This document shows positions 63,938-64,000 of a stretch of DNA of 64,000 bases, one piece after another (the stretch's first letter is position 1; each line of letters opens with the position of its first letter). The notes beneath the pieces are model-generated. The model had not been told where the DNA came from. It did no database searches and saw nothing but the letters and a program-made list of their open reading frames with translations. The position numbers were made by a program, and so were the translations under genes. This DNA is from a virus, in IMG/VR virus record IMGVR_UViG_3300045125_000073, positions 24,812-88,811 of that record, one strand, 5' to 3'.

Positions 63938-64000
63938 TATGATGAGGGATTCGTTGGATATTTTCTTCCAATACTTAGACCATTGCCCCCGGCAAACCGT
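63937..64000 (-). CDS. C-terminal end of an upstream tail gene (cut by the window edge)
   Basis: Only the last 20 codons are inside the window: RFAGGNGLSIGRKYPTNPSS and a stop at 63937 overlapping the gp53 start. Too short to identify; in related phages a hub or tail-tube-associated gene precedes gp53. Confidence 0.5.
   Translation of the reverse strand, partial: RFAGGNGLSIGRKYPTNPSS

Noticed and set aside
1-64000. tRNA genes
   Set aside because: I looked for T-loop (GGTTCGAATCC-like) signatures with matching acceptor stems on both strands and saw none, though indels could hide them.

Overview
The window looks like one arm of a large T4-type myovirus (Straboviridae/Kyanoviridae-like) from an aquatic, probably marine, setting. 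All genes I can support lie on the minus strand, so transcription runs from position 64000 towards 1. The evidence is gene content and order: baseplate wedge (gp53, gp25, gp6, gp7-like, gp8), long fibre/adhesin genes, neck (gp13, gp14, gp15), terminase (gp16, gp17), sheath, tube, portal, prohead core, gp21 protease, gp22 scaffold, gp23 capsid, UvsY, UvsW, gp55, gp47, gp46, RNase H, gp45, gp44, gp62, RegA. This is the core order of T4-like cyanophages and related marine phages. No photosynthesis genes, tRNAs, integrase or CRISPR are visible, and the host cannot be named from this window.

Layout by position. 1-11001: an accessory carbohydrate cassette of about thirteen genes (aldolase and HAD enzyme, two sugar-nucleotide epimerase/dehydratases, an RfbH-type dideoxysugar dehydrase, a methyltransferase, and many glycosyltransferases including two adjacent GT10-type enzymes). 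11005-15130: replication genes regA, 62, 44, 45 and rnh, with a methyltransferase inserted between 62 and 44. 15156-22272: two genes of unknown role, then 46, 47, 55, small unknowns, uvsW and uvsY. 22287-29627: head genes 23, 22, 21, prohead-core-like genes and portal 20. 29645-36185: tube, sheath, 17, 16, 15, 14, 13. 36217-52232: very long fibre/adhesin genes with collagen-like stretches, cysteine-rich modules, carbohydrate-binding-like and tail-collar-like parts, and C-terminal DUF1566/Lcl-like domains. 52246-64000: baseplate genes, including a hub-like protein with Thr/Pro repeats, polyglycine and cysteine modules, and a gp53 start that runs into an RCC1-like propeller protein.

The sequence carries very many small insertions and deletions. 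Nearly every gene is broken into two or more frames whose joined products align with intact family members. Core essential genes are hit as often as accessory ones, so I read this as unpolished long-read data, not real decay. I annotate each joined gene as one CDS and state where frames change. Coordinates of joined genes rest on recognisable starts and stops, many of which overlap as TAATG or ATGA. Protein lengths are approximate.

How the parts work together: UvsY, UvsW, gp46 and gp47 would drive recombination-dependent replication with the gp45 clamp and gp44/62 loader. The late sigma factor gp55 and the clamp would turn on late promoters, and five TATAAATA/CATAAATA boxes lie in front of gp22, gp23, sheath, gp13 and a giant adhesin gene. 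RegA would repress early messages. The sugar cassette probably makes and transfers an unusual deoxysugar glycan onto the virion or the host surface. The most unusual feature is the family of cysteine-rich modules repeated across several virion proteins, together with three neighbouring adhesins that share an N-terminal anchor and a collagen-like stretch.
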